Origin: Clostridium transplantifaecale
GTDB taxonomy: Bacteria; Bacillota; Clostridia; Lachnospirales; Lachnospiraceae
DNA: 64,000 nt
Direction: 5' to 3'
Assembly (NCBI RefSeq): GCF_900626075.1
Contig: NZ_UYZY01000001.1
Span: forward strand, 310,001-374,000
This document shows positions 16,536 to 25,698 of the stretch, piece by piece (the stretch's first letter is position 1; each line of letters begins with the position of its first letter). Below the pieces are notes generated by a model. The model saw nothing but the letters and a program-made list of their open reading frames with translations, had not been told where the DNA came from and searched no databases. The translations under genes and the position numbers were made by a program.

Positions 16536-17562
16536 CTTCACCGGCCAGGGCGGCGTCACCGGTGAAAGACTTGATAACGGCTTTAAAGTCCTGGGGTATG
16601 AGTCCCGGGCTTTTTCGGTACACGGACTTGGGAGGTCCCTGGGCGAGTTTGTGAAAACGGCTTTTGACGAGGAGGACGGACTCGTTTTCATCGGGGCGGC
16701 GGGAATTGCGGTACGCTCCATTGCTCCTTTTTTAAAGGGGAAAGACAGGGATCCGGCCGTGGTTGTTGTGGACGAACTGGGGAGATTTGCCGTTTCCCTC
16801 CTATCGGGCCATCTGGGAGGGGCCAATGAGCTGGCCTCAGAGGCGGCACAAGTGTTGGGAGCGCAGCCGGTCATCACAACGGCTACGGATCTGCATCACG
16901 CTTTTGCAGTGGATCTCTTTGCAAAAAAGAACGGACTGGCAATAGATGATCTGAAAGAGGCGAAGGAGATATCCGCCGCCGTTCTGAGAGGGGAGCCGGT
17001 GGGTTTTTTCAGTGATTTTATGGTGGAGGGAGAGATACCGGAGCCGCTTGATAAAGGAATGCGGCGCCGTCGGAATATTTACATTACATGCAGCCGTTTT
17101 GCTCTTCCTTTTGAGGATGGGGATATAACGCACGGCTGCGGCCTTCTGCGCCTGATTCCGAGGGCCGCCGTCCTGGGAATGGGCTGCCGCCGCAATATAC
17201 CGGAGGAGGCCGCAAAAAACGCGGCTGAGGAGCTTCTGAGGAGCAGCGGGATCGACAGGCGGGCGATATGCATGCTTGCCAGCATTGACCTGAAACGTGA
17301 AGAGAAAGCTCTTATTGCGCTGGCCGCGGACTGGGGCCTTACATGGAAAGTCTTTACATCCGAAGAGCTGGGCGCGGCAGAGGGCAGTTCTTCGGAATCG
17401 GAGTTTGTAAAAAGCGTGACGGGAGTTGGCAATGTATGTGAGCGCTCGGCCCTGGCAGGCGCCGCGCTTGGCGGCGGGAAGGCGCGCCTGGCGGCAGGGA
17501 AAAGCATATTTCCTTCCGTGACGGCGGCGGTTGCGATAAGGGAAATCGCGGTGAGATTCTGA
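16516..17562 (+). CDS. cbiG: Cobalt-precorrin-5A hydrolase
   Basis: 348 residues with the CbiG central domain (GLVFIGAAGIAVRSIAPFL, then VVVDELGRFAVSLLSGHLGG) and a C-terminal domain (LGMGCRRNIPEEAAKNAAEE). CbiG opens the ring lactone and releases acetaldehyde, the anaerobic ring-contraction step. The ATG at 16516 follows GAGGAGGGGAG; the longer frame from 16423 is only read-through inside cbiF. It is encoded between the C11- and C17-methylases, a common order. Confidence 0.95.
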   Translation: MRIAIISFTGQGGVTGERLDNGFKVLGYESRAFSVHGLGRSLGEFVKTAFDEEDGLVFIGAAGIAVRSIAPFLKGKDRDPAVVVVDELGRFAVSLLSGHLGGANELASEAAQVLGAQPVITTATDLHHAFAVDLFAKKNGLAIDDLKEAKEISAAVLRGEPVGFFSDFMVEGEIPEPLDKGMRRRRNIYITCSRFALPFEDGDITHGCGLLRLIPRAAVLGMGCRRNIPEEAAKNAAEELLRSSGIDRRAICMLASIDLKREEKALIALAADWGLTWKVFTSEELGAAEGSSSESEFVKSVTGVGNVCERSALAGAALGGGKARLAAGKSIFPSVTAAVAIREIAVRF

Positions 17563-17672
17563 TGGATTAGGTCTTCGGGCGAGCTGGTATCCGGATGCAG
17601 TTTATTTGGCTGTAATAATATCCGGATCTGCCGTTACTTCAATAGACTGTGATAGAAGGGAAGAAAAACAGG

Positions 17673-18419
17673 ATGCAGGAAATCAATAAAGGGAAATTAT
17701 ACGTGGTAGGGATTGGGCCGGGCGCTTATGAACAGATGACAATAAGAGCGGAGCAGGCGCTGAACGAGTGCAGCGTAATTGCCGGCTACACCGTTTACAT
17801 CGATTTGCTAAGGGGGCATTTTCCGGATAAAGAGCTTCTCACAACGCCGATGCGCCATGAAAAAGAGAGATGCATTATGGCTCTTGAATCGGCTGCAGGG
17901 GGAAAGGTGACGGCAATGATTTGCAGCGGTGACAGCGGCGTGTACGGGATGGCCGGGCTGATTCTTGAACTGGCGCCGGAATATCCGGGTGTGGTAATCG
18001 AGATTATCCCGGGGGTGACGGCGGCCCTGAGCGGAGGAGCCGTTCTCGGCGCGCCGTTGGGACACGACTTTGCCGTTATCAGCCTGAGTGATCTTCTCAC
18101 TCCGATGGATACGATAAAAAAACGGCTTAAGGCCGCAGCCGAGGGGGATTTTAATATCTGTCTTTACAATCCTGCCAGCAGGAAACGCTGCGATTATCTG
18201 AGACAGGCCTGCGAAATCCTGCTCTGTTATAAAGACGAAAAAACGGTCTGCGGCGTGGTGAAAAATATCGGCCGTGAGGGCGAAACAATGGAAGTGATGA
18301 CGCTGGGGGAATTAAAGGACACCGCAGCCGACATGTTTACAACGGTTTTTATCGGCAACAGGATGACGCGGGATATAGGGGGCAGAATGGTTACGCCCAG
18401 AGGTTATAAAGATGTGTAA
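17673..18419 (+). CDS. cbiH: Cobalt-precorrin-3 C17-methyltransferase
   Basis: A 248-residue methylase with LYVVGIGPGAYEQMTIRAEQ, VIAGYTVYIDLL and CSGDSGVYGMAGLILE, which identify CbiH/CobJ. It methylates C17 and makes the delta-lactone that CbiG opens. GTG 17649 is an in-frame alternative start; ATG 17673 has GAAGGGAAG upstream. The 110 bases between cbiG and this gene hold nothing recognisable. Its end overlaps the fused cbiJE gene by eight bases. Confidence 0.94.
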   Translation: MQEINKGKLYVVGIGPGAYEQMTIRAEQALNECSVIAGYTVYIDLLRGHFPDKELLTTPMRHEKERCIMALESAAGGKVTAMICSGDSGVYGMAGLILELAPEYPGVVIEIIPGVTAALSGGAVLGAPLGHDFAVISLSDLLTPMDTIKKRLKAAAEGDFNICLYNPASRKRCDYLRQACEILLCYKDEKTVCGVVKNIGREGETMEVMTLGELKDTAADMFTTVFIGNRMTRDIGGRMVTPRGYKDV

Positions 18420-19878
18420 GGTAATGATATTCGGAGGAACCACCGAGGGGAGGTTCCTGGCGGAATACTGCGGCAAAAACAGGATTCCGGCTTACGTAAG
18501 CGTGGTGTCTGAATACGGAAGAGAGCTGCTGGGGGAGAACCGTTACATAAGGCCGGTGACGGGGGCCATGGATGCGGAAAAGATGCGAAACTGGCTGACG
18601 GAGAGAAAAATCGAGCTTGTCATCGACGCGACCCATCCTTATGCGGCGAATGCAACGAAAAATATAAAAGAGGCATGCGGAAAGACCAAGACGGGATATC
18701 TGCGCTGCGCAAGAAGCACGGAAAGCGGCCATGAAACAGCGGGAAATATAACATTTCAGACTCTGGCGGAGGCTGCGGCCTGGCTGGAACAGAGCGAGGG
18801 CAACATCTTTATTACAACCGGCAGCAATGAGCTTAAGGTGTTTGCCGGGTCCGACGGACTGCGGGAGCGCATCTATGCCAGGGTGCTTCCGTCTTCCGCC
18901 GTCGTACGGAAATGTGAAGAGCTGGGGATTTCGGGAAAACACCTGATCTGTATGCAGGGGCCTTTTTCAAAAGAAATCAATGCGGCTATGCTTCGTCAGG
19001 CTAATGCCGCTTTTCTTGTCACCAAGGAGACGGGCAGGGCCGGAGGGTTTGACGAGAAGCTGGAAGCGGCGAAGGAGTGCGGAGTAAGGGCCGTAATCAT
19101 CGGCCATCCGGAGGAGAACGGCGAGACAATGGAACGTCTGTTTGAAACGCTTTCACGTTTTTCCGTCAGGGGAACACAGCAGGGGAGACGAAAGGTGATT
19201 CTGGCCGGAATCGGGCCGGGCGCCGTCTCACTGATGACGGAGGAAGTAAAGGAAGCGGTAAAAAACAGCGATTTACTGCTGGGAGCTCCGCGCATGCTGG
19301 AAACGGCAAAAGAGCTTTTGAAGCGGGAAAATCCGTACGGCAGGATGCCGGAGGCCAGGAGCGCATATCTGGATCATGATGTGGCGGAGGAGCTTCGCTC
19401 CAATGACGGATGGCAGCAGGCGGCCATCCTGTATTCCGGCGACAGCGGATTTTACAGCGGGACTAAAAAACTGGCGGAAAATCTTCCGGAAGAGGCGTAT
19501 GAGTTTCGCATACTTCCCGGTATTTCCTCCATCAGCTATTTTGCTTCCAGGCTCATGACCTCCTGGGACGACGCCCTGCTCGAAACGGCGCATGGCCGGG
19601 AGTTTGACGCTGCAGCGGCGCTGCGTGAGGGAAAGAGGAAGATTTTTCTCCTTACGGGCGGAAAAAACAGCGTGGGAGAGCTTTGCCGCAGCCTCGCAGA
19701 CAGTGGTTTCGGCCATGTGGGAGTTACGGTCGGAGAAAAACTGTCTTATCCGGACGAGAGGATTACCTGCGGGACGGCGGTTAGTCTGAGCGGGGAGGAA
19801 TTTGATCCACTGAGTATTGTACTGGTAGAGGCAGATGGCTTGAGGCAGATTACTGCAAATACGCAGAATGTTGAATGA
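18412..19878 (+). CDS. cbiJE: Fused CbiJ-CbiE: cobalt-precorrin-6A reductase / cobalt-precorrin-7 C5-methyltransferase
   Basis: 488 residues. About 1-250 is a CbiJ/CobK reductase: MCKVMIFGGTTEGRFLAEYC, DATHPYAANATKNIKEAC and LICMQGPFSKEIN. About 260-470 is a CbiE methylase: VILAGIGPGAVSLMTEEVKE, LLLGAPRMLE and SGDSGFYSGTKKLAE. CbiJ reduces the macrocycle with NAD(P)H and CbiE methylates C5. The reading frame is continuous with no stop between the domains, so this is a real fusion in the sequence as given. cbiT follows with a short overlap or no gap, which restores the functional CbiE-CbiT neighbourhood known as CobL. Confidence 0.93.
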   Translation: MCKVMIFGGTTEGRFLAEYCGKNRIPAYVSVVSEYGRELLGENRYIRPVTGAMDAEKMRNWLTERKIELVIDATHPYAANATKNIKEACGKTKTGYLRCARSTESGHETAGNITFQTLAEAAAWLEQSEGNIFITTGSNELKVFAGSDGLRERIYARVLPSSAVVRKCEELGISGKHLICMQGPFSKEINAAMLRQANAAFLVTKETGRAGGFDEKLEAAKECGVRAVIIGHPEENGETMERLFETLSRFSVRGTQQGRRKVILAGIGPGAVSLMTEEVKEAVKNSDLLLGAPRMLETAKELLKRENPYGRMPEARSAYLDHDVAEELRSNDGWQQAAILYSGDSGFYSGTKKLAENLPEEAYEFRILPGISSISYFASRLMTSWDDALLETAHGREFDAAAALREGKRKIFLLTGGKNSVGELCRSLADSGFGHVGVTVGEKLSYPDERITCGTAVSLSGEEFDPLSIVLVEADGLRQITANTQNVE

Positions 19879-19892
19879 CAGGGGTAGAAAAA

Positions 19893-20537
19893 ATGAGAGA
19901 CGACTGGTTTATCAGAGGAAAAGTACCGATGACAAAAAGCGAAGTCCGGGCGGTGTCCCTGTCAAAGCTTGAACTGAACCGCGATTCCGTGCTCTGGGAT
20001 ATCGGAGCGGGAACCGGCTCTGTCTCGGTTGAGGCGCTGCTCTGCCATCCGGTGAAAGCGGTCTGCGCTTTTGAAAAGAATGCGGAGGCTGTAGAGCTGA
20101 TTAAGAAAAACAGAGAAAAAGCGGGCGTTGGAAATTTAACGATTGTCGAGGGCGATGCACTGGAACAGATATCCCTGGCTGTAACAGGAGGCGGGGACAG
20201 CGCCATAAAAGATGAGTGTATGCGGAAGGTGACCCATGCGTTTATCGGCGGCACTTCGGGTGAAATGGGCGCCATTATCGATATACTGCTTTCTTTCAAT
20301 CCCCAAATCAGGGTGGTAATCAACGTGATTGCCCTGGAAACACTTTCCATGGTGTTGGAGTGCCTGAGAACACGGGGAATTGAAGCGGATATCGTTACAA
20401 TCCAGGTTTCCAGGGCGGCCCGCACAGGCCGGTATCATCTGATGCAGGGGCAGAACCCGGTTTATATCATTTCCTTCGGCGGGAAAGAGCCGTTTATTGG
20501 AGAAAGCAGGGAACAGAACGGAGAGACCGGAGTATGA
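19893..20537 (+). CDS. cbiT: Cobalt-precorrin-6B C15-methyltransferase (decarboxylating)
   Basis: A 214-residue class I methyltransferase. IRGKVPMTKSEVRAVSLSKL and LWDIGAGTGSVSVEALL are the CbiT signature and SAM-binding motif. It methylates C15 and removes the acetate carboxyl at C12. ATG 19893 has AGGGG nine bases upstream; ATG 19875 overlaps the preceding stop (ATGA) and is the alternative. It partners with the CbiE half of the gene before it. The next gene overlaps its stop by four bases. Confidence 0.93.
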   Translation: MRDDWFIRGKVPMTKSEVRAVSLSKLELNRDSVLWDIGAGTGSVSVEALLCHPVKAVCAFEKNAEAVELIKKNREKAGVGNLTIVEGDALEQISLAVTGGGDSAIKDECMRKVTHAFIGGTSGEMGAIIDILLSFNPQIRVVINVIALETLSMVLECLRTRGIEADIVTIQVSRAARTGRYHLMQGQNPVYIISFGGKEPFIGESREQNGETGV

Positions 20538-21964
20538 TGATGGGCAGAGAAGAAAATAAAAATCCGGTTCCGGCGATTCTCTTTGCCGCCCCCAAAAGCG
20601 GAAGCGGAAAGACCCTGATAACCTGCGGTTTCCTGCAGGCATTAATTAGGAGAGGACTCCATCCGTGCTCGTTCAAATGCGGGCCGGATTATATTGATCC
20701 GATGTTCCACCGCCATGTTCTCCGGATACCGGGGGCAAACCTGGACAGTTTTTTTCTGGATGAAGAGGAAGTAGAGAAAAACTTCAACCGGACGTTTTTA
20801 AGGAACGGGGCCGATATAGCGGTAATAGAGGGCGTGATGGGATACTACGACGGCGTCGGCGGGATTCATACACAGGCCAGCGCCTATGATATCTCCAGGA
20901 TTACCAGGACGCCTGTCATCCTGATCCTGGACGGTAAGGGGGCATCCCTGTCTCTGGCTGCCGCAGTAAAAGGTTTTGCCGGATTCAGGCCGGACAGCCG
21001 GATTGAGGGCGTTATACTGAACAGGACTTCCCCGGCTATTGCCGGGCGGCTTGCAAAACAGATAGAGGCGGAGACAGGAATACCGGTGGTTGGGAGCCTT
21101 CCCGAAGCGCCGGAATACAGCTTTGAGAGCCGTCACCTGGGCCTCTTTCTGCCCGGGGAAATTGATTCGCTCTGCAGGCGGCTTCAATGTCTGGCGGAGC
21201 AGATGGAAAAGACAGTGGATATCGATCAAATTCTCTCGATTGCAGGAACCGGAGAGGTGAATCGGGCAGAATCAGGAGAGGCGGAACATGCGGGCCTGGC
21301 AGAGTTTATCATTGCCGGGGAGAGCGCCAGGAGGGAAAACGTGCGGATTGCCGTTGCCCGCGATGAGGCATTCTGCTTCTATTATCAGGAAAATCTCGAC
21401 CTTCTGGAAGCACAGGGGGCGGAGCTTGTAAATTTCAGTCCCCTTCATGATAAAGAACTGCCCGGGGATGTGGCCGGTCTCATTCTGGGAGGCGGTTATC
21501 CGGAAAATTACGCAGGTGAACTCTCTGGAAATACGGAAATGCTCCGCTCCATCAGGGAAGCCTGGCAGCAGGAGATTCCCGTGCTCGCGGAATGCGGAGG
21601 ATTTTTATACCTGCATGACCGGCTTGAGGGCAGCGACGGGACAGACTATCCAATGGCCGGAATTTATAAAATGCGGGCCTTCAGAACCGGGAAACTCGGC
21701 CGATTTGGCTATATCAGCCTGACACCGCCGGATGGGGCAAACCTTAAGGGACACGAATTCCATTACTGGGAGAGCGAGGATCCGGGGGAGGACTGGCTGG
21801 CTGAAAAACCGGCATCGGAGCGGAAGTGGCGGTGCATTCATCAGGACGGCGCAAGAATCTGTGGATTTCCTCATCTTTATTACCTGTCTGCGCCATCCTT
21901 TACAGAAAACTGGCTGGAACAGTGCAGGTCATGGAGCAAAGAACGAAAAAAGAAAAGGATATAA
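20534..21964 (+). CDS. cbiA: Cobyrinate a,c-diamide synthase
   Basis: 476 residues. The N-terminal ATP domain has AAPKSGSGKTLITCGFLQA and CGPDYIDPMFH; the C-terminal glutamine amidotransferase domain has GLILGGGYPENYAGEL and the nucleophile Cys in VLAECGGFLYLHD. It amidates the a- and c-carboxylates of cobyrinate using glutamine and ATP. It ends the corrin-ring block and overlaps cbiT by four bases (ATGA). The following amidations are made by CbiP, whose gene is 15 kb away. Confidence 0.95.
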   Translation: MMMGREENKNPVPAILFAAPKSGSGKTLITCGFLQALIRRGLHPCSFKCGPDYIDPMFHRHVLRIPGANLDSFFLDEEEVEKNFNRTFLRNGADIAVIEGVMGYYDGVGGIHTQASAYDISRITRTPVILILDGKGASLSLAAAVKGFAGFRPDSRIEGVILNRTSPAIAGRLAKQIEAETGIPVVGSLPEAPEYSFESRHLGLFLPGEIDSLCRRLQCLAEQMEKTVDIDQILSIAGTGEVNRAESGEAEHAGLAEFIIAGESARRENVRIAVARDEAFCFYYQENLDLLEAQGAELVNFSPLHDKELPGDVAGLILGGGYPENYAGELSGNTEMLRSIREAWQQEIPVLAECGGFLYLHDRLEGSDGTDYPMAGIYKMRAFRTGKLGRFGYISLTPPDGANLKGHEFHYWESEDPGEDWLAEKPASERKWRCIHQDGARICGFPHLYYLSAPSFTENWLEQCRSWSKERKKKRI

Positions 21965-21973
21965 AAATAAGAC

Positions 21974-23005
21974 ATGAAATATTATTTTGCCCCCATGGAG
22001 GGAATTACAGGATATATATACCGGAGCGCCCATCACCGTATTTTCGGAGGCGTGGATCGTTATTTCACCCCCTTTATCGCGACAACCCAGAATCACAGGC
22101 TGAGTTCCAGGGAAAAAAACGATATCTGCCCGGAACATAATCAGGGATTGTCGCTGGTGCCTCAGATACTGACCAACAAAGCGGAGGATTTTATCTGGGC
22201 GTCCAGAGAAATCGCCGGATACGGTTACCGTGAGGTCAACCTGAATCTGGGCTGTCCCTCCGGAACCGTGGTTGCGAAAAAGAAAGGTTCCGGATTTCTG
22301 TTCTACACGGTGGAACTCGACCGTTTCCTGGAACAGGTCGTAAAAGAGCTTGAACCCGATGGTATCTCGGTGTCGGTAAAAACAAGAATCGGCCTTAACA
22401 GCCCTGACGAGTTTGAAGACTTGATGCAGGTCTACAACCGGTATCCGCTGAAAGAATTGATTATCCACCCGCGGGTGCGGAGTGATTTCTATGCAAACAA
22501 ACCAAACCTCAGCGTTTTCAGGGAAGGCGCAAAACAGAGCCGCAATCCGGTCTGCTATAACGGAGACATCTTCACGCGGGAATCGTTCGCCGCATTCACG
22601 GACCAATTCCCGCAACACCAGTTTCCTATGATAGAGAGCGTTATGCTGGGCCGCGGAGCCGTCTCAAACCCGGCGCTGTTCCAACAGCTAAAAGCCGCGG
22701 AAAACACAGCTGCCTGCACAGCCTCCGGCACAGCCCCAGGCCGGGAAAACCCCGCCAAACCTTCCAAATCTGCCTTAAAGGCATTCCACGATGAAATTTT
22801 TAACGGATATCGGGAAACAATGTCGGGAGACCGGAATACACTTTTTAAAATGAAAGAGCTGTGGTTTTACATGGGCAGCCTATTCGAAGGAAAAGAAGAG
22901 GGAACCAAAGAAAAACAGCTAAAAAAAATAAAAAAATCCCAAAAATTCCCGGAGTATCTGGCAGCGGTGGAAGAGCTTTTTGCGGAGTGTTGTTTTGAAA
23001 ATTGA
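21974..23005 (+). CDS. tRNA dihydrouridine synthase family protein
   Basis: 343 residues of a flavin TIM barrel. KYYFAPMEGITGYIYRSAHH and the active-site block VNLNLGCPSGTVVAKKKGSG fit the Dus family (COG0042), which reduces uridine to dihydrouridine in tRNA D-loops with FMN and NADPH. The conserved catalytic Cys is in GCPSG. It begins ten bases after cbiA, so it may be read from the cobalamin transcript, although its function is unrelated. The segment near 245-265 is Ala/Pro-rich and looks like a species-specific insertion. Confidence 0.85.
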   Translation: MKYYFAPMEGITGYIYRSAHHRIFGGVDRYFTPFIATTQNHRLSSREKNDICPEHNQGLSLVPQILTNKAEDFIWASREIAGYGYREVNLNLGCPSGTVVAKKKGSGFLFYTVELDRFLEQVVKELEPDGISVSVKTRIGLNSPDEFEDLMQVYNRYPLKELIIHPRVRSDFYANKPNLSVFREGAKQSRNPVCYNGDIFTRESFAAFTDQFPQHQFPMIESVMLGRGAVSNPALFQQLKAAENTAACTASGTAPGRENPAKPSKSALKAFHDEIFNGYRETMSGDRNTLFKMKELWFYMGSLFEGKEEGTKEKQLKKIKKSQKFPEYLAAVEELFAECCFEN

Positions 23006-23375
23006 GGACGCTGTTGTAGGCTGGGAAGCGGGATGGTGAGGGAGGGTGTGAGTCTTCAGTCCCGGACGTAGGTTTGGTCGCGGGTGGGGCATCCGGATAG
23101 TGTGCGGGCCGATCCCTGCCTGGTCTTCAGTCCCGTCGATCCTCTTGGCCGAGGGGAAGGAGGAGGAAAACTTTCCGGAGGGGACCTTGGAATCCGCCGG
23201 TGCTTGCTGAGGTTTCTCACGAAGCTAGCATCCGCTGCGCATTCCGCAAGCGGAAGCGAGTCCCCGCAGGAATTTTTTCCTCCGCATTCCCCGTACACGA
23301 CATTCTCCCCGGACTGAAGCCCCGCCATCCCCATCCTCCCCGCACACTATCCCAATCCCCCGCCCCCTCATTTTC
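23004..23375. repeat. Palindromic intergenic repeat, full copy B
   Basis: It starts at the dus stop with TGAGGACGCTG, carries GTCTTCAGTCCCG twice (23052-23064 and 23123-23135), then the conserved centre (GAGGAAAACTTTCCGGAGGG, then GGAATCCGCCGGTGCTTG, CTAGCATCCG and GGAATTTTTTCCTCC), and closes with CCGGACTGAAGCC and CCCTCATTTTCAA. The centre is clearly homologous to the copies at 30.06 and 30.6 kb. A nested pair, GTGTGCGGG near 23100 and CCCGCACAC near 23340, flanks the inner half. The rest of the 547-base gap holds the opp promoter. No gene is supported here. Confidence 0.8.
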
Positions 23376-23411
23376 AATACACAACTTCACACTGGTAATG
23401 CGAGAAACCAA

Positions 23412-23441
23412 TTGACAAAAAGCAACAATAAGGCTTATAAT
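23412..23441 (+). promoter_or_regulatory. Sigma-A promoter of the opp operon
   Basis: TTGACA (23412-23417), an 18-base spacer and TATAAT (23436-23441), about 110 bases before oppB. It lies just outside repeat copy B. Confidence 0.8.
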
Positions 23442-23552
23442 CGACCATAAATAACGGTTTTTGTGTTTGTAGCAGAGACATTTGAACGCCATATGGAGAT
23501 TCATGGCGGACAGGTGTAAAACCGTAAGAAAAGACTGATGTGAGGGAATGAA

Positions 23553-24470
23553 ATGGTAAAATATTTTATAAAACGTCTTGGAATGATGCTGATTGCGATG
23601 TTCCTGATTGTGCTTCTGACTTTCGTCATTATGCACTCTGTGCCCGGCGGGCCGTTTACGAGTGACAGGCAGGTGTCGGAGGAGGTGCTGGCCGCGCTGA
23701 ATGAAAAATATAATCTGGATAAACCGCTGCCGGAGCAGTTCTTTGATTATCTGGGCAACCTGCTCCATGGCGATCTGGGTCCTTCTTATAAGTATCCGGG
23801 TAAAGCGGTGGGAGAGTATATTTCCAACGGCTTTCCGGTATCGGCAAAGCTGGGCTGTATTACCATCGTCTTTGTTCTGCTGGCCGCTGTCCCGATGGGA
23901 ATCCTGGCCGCGGTGAAGAACGGCAGGTGGCAGGATATGGTGATGATGGCGATAGCGACGATAGGCGTCACGATCCCTTCCTTTGTCATTGCGTCCGTTT
24001 TGATTTACATATTTTCCTTCCGGCTGAATCTGCTCCCGACTTACGGAGTTGATACGTGGAAGGGGTATATTCTCCCCGTAATTGCCCTGGGCGGATATTC
24101 CTTAAGCTATATGGCGAGACTGATGCGTTCCAGCCTCCTCGAAGTGATGGGGCAGGACTATATCCGTACCGCAAGGGCAAAAGGGCTTTCCGAGACGAAA
24201 GTCATTTTAAAACATGCCATGAGGAATGCGCTGATTCCGGTAATTACCGTGCTGGGACCTACCGTGGCAAACCTGATGACAGGCAGCTTTGTAATCGAGA
24301 AGATTTTTGCAATCCCTGGACTCGGAGTTCATTTTGTCAACAGCGTGCAGGTGAGAGATTATACCACAATCATGGGCGTTACGATTTTCTATGCTACGTT
24401 CCTGATGGCAATGATTTTTATTGTGGATATTTTCTACTGTCTGATTGACCCAAGAATCAAATTTGAATAA
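23553..24470 (+). CDS. oppB: Oligopeptide/dipeptide ABC transporter permease (OppB type)
   Basis: A 305-residue membrane protein with six hydrophobic segments. The N-terminus (FIKRLGMMLIAMFLIVLLTF) and HSVPGGPF are typical of OppB/DppB, and the cytoplasmic EAA loop reads RTARAKGLSETKVILKHAMR. It forms the transmembrane channel with OppC. It is the first gene of a five-gene operon behind a near-consensus promoter. The ATG follows GTGAGGG. Confidence 0.93.
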   Translation: MVKYFIKRLGMMLIAMFLIVLLTFVIMHSVPGGPFTSDRQVSEEVLAALNEKYNLDKPLPEQFFDYLGNLLHGDLGPSYKYPGKAVGEYISNGFPVSAKLGCITIVFVLLAAVPMGILAAVKNGRWQDMVMMAIATIGVTIPSFVIASVLIYIFSFRLNLLPTYGVDTWKGYILPVIALGGYSLSYMARLMRSSLLEVMGQDYIRTARAKGLSETKVILKHAMRNALIPVITVLGPTVANLMTGSFVIEKIFAIPGLGVHFVNSVQVRDYTTIMGVTIFYATFLMAMIFIVDIFYCLIDPRIKFE

Positions 24471-24484
24471 GGACGGGGATAAAA

Positions 24485-25636
24485 ATGGATAATAAATGGG
24501 AAATGCTCGAGGCCTCGAATGAGGATCGTGAAAAAATATGGACTAAAAACAGAACATTTGCCGGTGATGTGTGGTTCCGCTTCCGCAGGAAACCGACGGC
24601 GATTGCCGGATTTGTCATTATCGTGCTGCTGCTTCTTTTTGCAATTGCAGGCCCGATGTTTACAAAATACAGCTATTCGACCCAGAATCTGGAAGTGGTT
24701 AACATTCCTCCTTACATGAAAGTGTATGAAGCCCCGGACCAGTCGGGTTATTTCTATATCACACAGTCCCTGAAGGTGCTTCAGGTGGATAAGGACGGCA
24801 CCCTGGGGACACAGCTTAAAAAGGTCAGGGAAGAGTCCGACCGGATGATGACGATCTATGACTACAACGGAACGGAGATTGCCCTTTACTACGGACAGAA
24901 ACCGTATGTAATCGCAAATCCGGAAACAAACACAATTTATCCCACGGCCAAAATCTGGAATAAATCTTACGTGCTTGGAACCGACAACCTGGGGAGGGAT
25001 ATCCTGACCAGGCTGATGTACGGCACAAGAGTTTCACTGATGGTGGCATTTGTGGCCGCGGCCGTCAATATGGTCATCGGCATTCTGTTCGGCGGTATCT
25101 CAGGATACGCGGGCGGCATGGTGGATACGATCATGATGCGTATCGTGGATATTATCAGTACAATTCCTCTGACGCTCTATGTCATTCTTATCATGGTCCT
25201 TCTGGGGCAGGGAATCCAGAGTATCATTATTGCCCTGGGAACCGTTTACTGGGTGGATATGGCCAGAGTGGTCCGCGGTCAGGTATTAAGCCTTAAGGAG
25301 CAGGAATTTATCCTGGCGGCAAAGACCATCGGTTCCTCCACCAAAACAATACTGTTTGAACACCTGATTCCAAATGCCATGGGTTCCATTCTGGTAACCG
25401 TCACAATGCTGATCCCGTCGGCTATTTTCATGGAGGCATTTTTAAGCTATCTGGGTATCGGACTGAGACCGCCCCTGGCCAGCCTTGGAACCATGTGCAA
25501 CGATGCGACGGAAAACCTTCGTTCCTGTCCGCACCAGCTTTTTATCCCGGCTCTCGTTATCTGTATTATCATGTTTGCCTTTAACTTTGTGGGCGACGGA
25601 CTGAGGGATGCGCTGGATCCGAAGCTGAAAAAATAG
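24485..25636 (+). CDS. oppC: Oligopeptide/dipeptide ABC transporter permease (OppC type)
   Basis: 383 residues. The first membrane helix (about 38-60, AIAGFVIIVLLLLFAIAGPM) is followed by a region of roughly 100 residues outside the membrane rich in Tyr, Lys and Asp, then by the DNLGRDILTRLMYGTRVS motif of OppC and five more helices. The EAA loop reads KEQEFILAAKTIGSSTKTIL. OppC proteins usually have about 300 residues, so the outer domain is enlarged. The insert might contact the binding protein. It follows oppB by 14 bases. Confidence 0.93.
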   Translation: MDNKWEMLEASNEDREKIWTKNRTFAGDVWFRFRRKPTAIAGFVIIVLLLLFAIAGPMFTKYSYSTQNLEVVNIPPYMKVYEAPDQSGYFYITQSLKVLQVDKDGTLGTQLKKVREESDRMMTIYDYNGTEIALYYGQKPYVIANPETNTIYPTAKIWNKSYVLGTDNLGRDILTRLMYGTRVSLMVAFVAAAVNMVIGILFGGISGYAGGMVDTIMMRIVDIISTIPLTLYVILIMVLLGQGIQSIIIALGTVYWVDMARVVRGQVLSLKEQEFILAAKTIGSSTKTILFEHLIPNAMGSILVTVTMLIPSAIFMEAFLSYLGIGLRPPLASLGTMCNDATENLRSCPHQLFIPALVICIIMFAFNFVGDGLRDALDPKLKK

Positions 25637-25698
25637 CCGCCGGCATTCACCTGCAAAAAGGCAGGACCGTATATGCGGCAAAAGTAAGGAGTGAGAAC

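Noticed and set aside
15840..16877. 345-codon frame opposite cbiF and cbiG
   Set aside because: A GC-rich antisense shadow; both plus-strand genes carry full family motifs.
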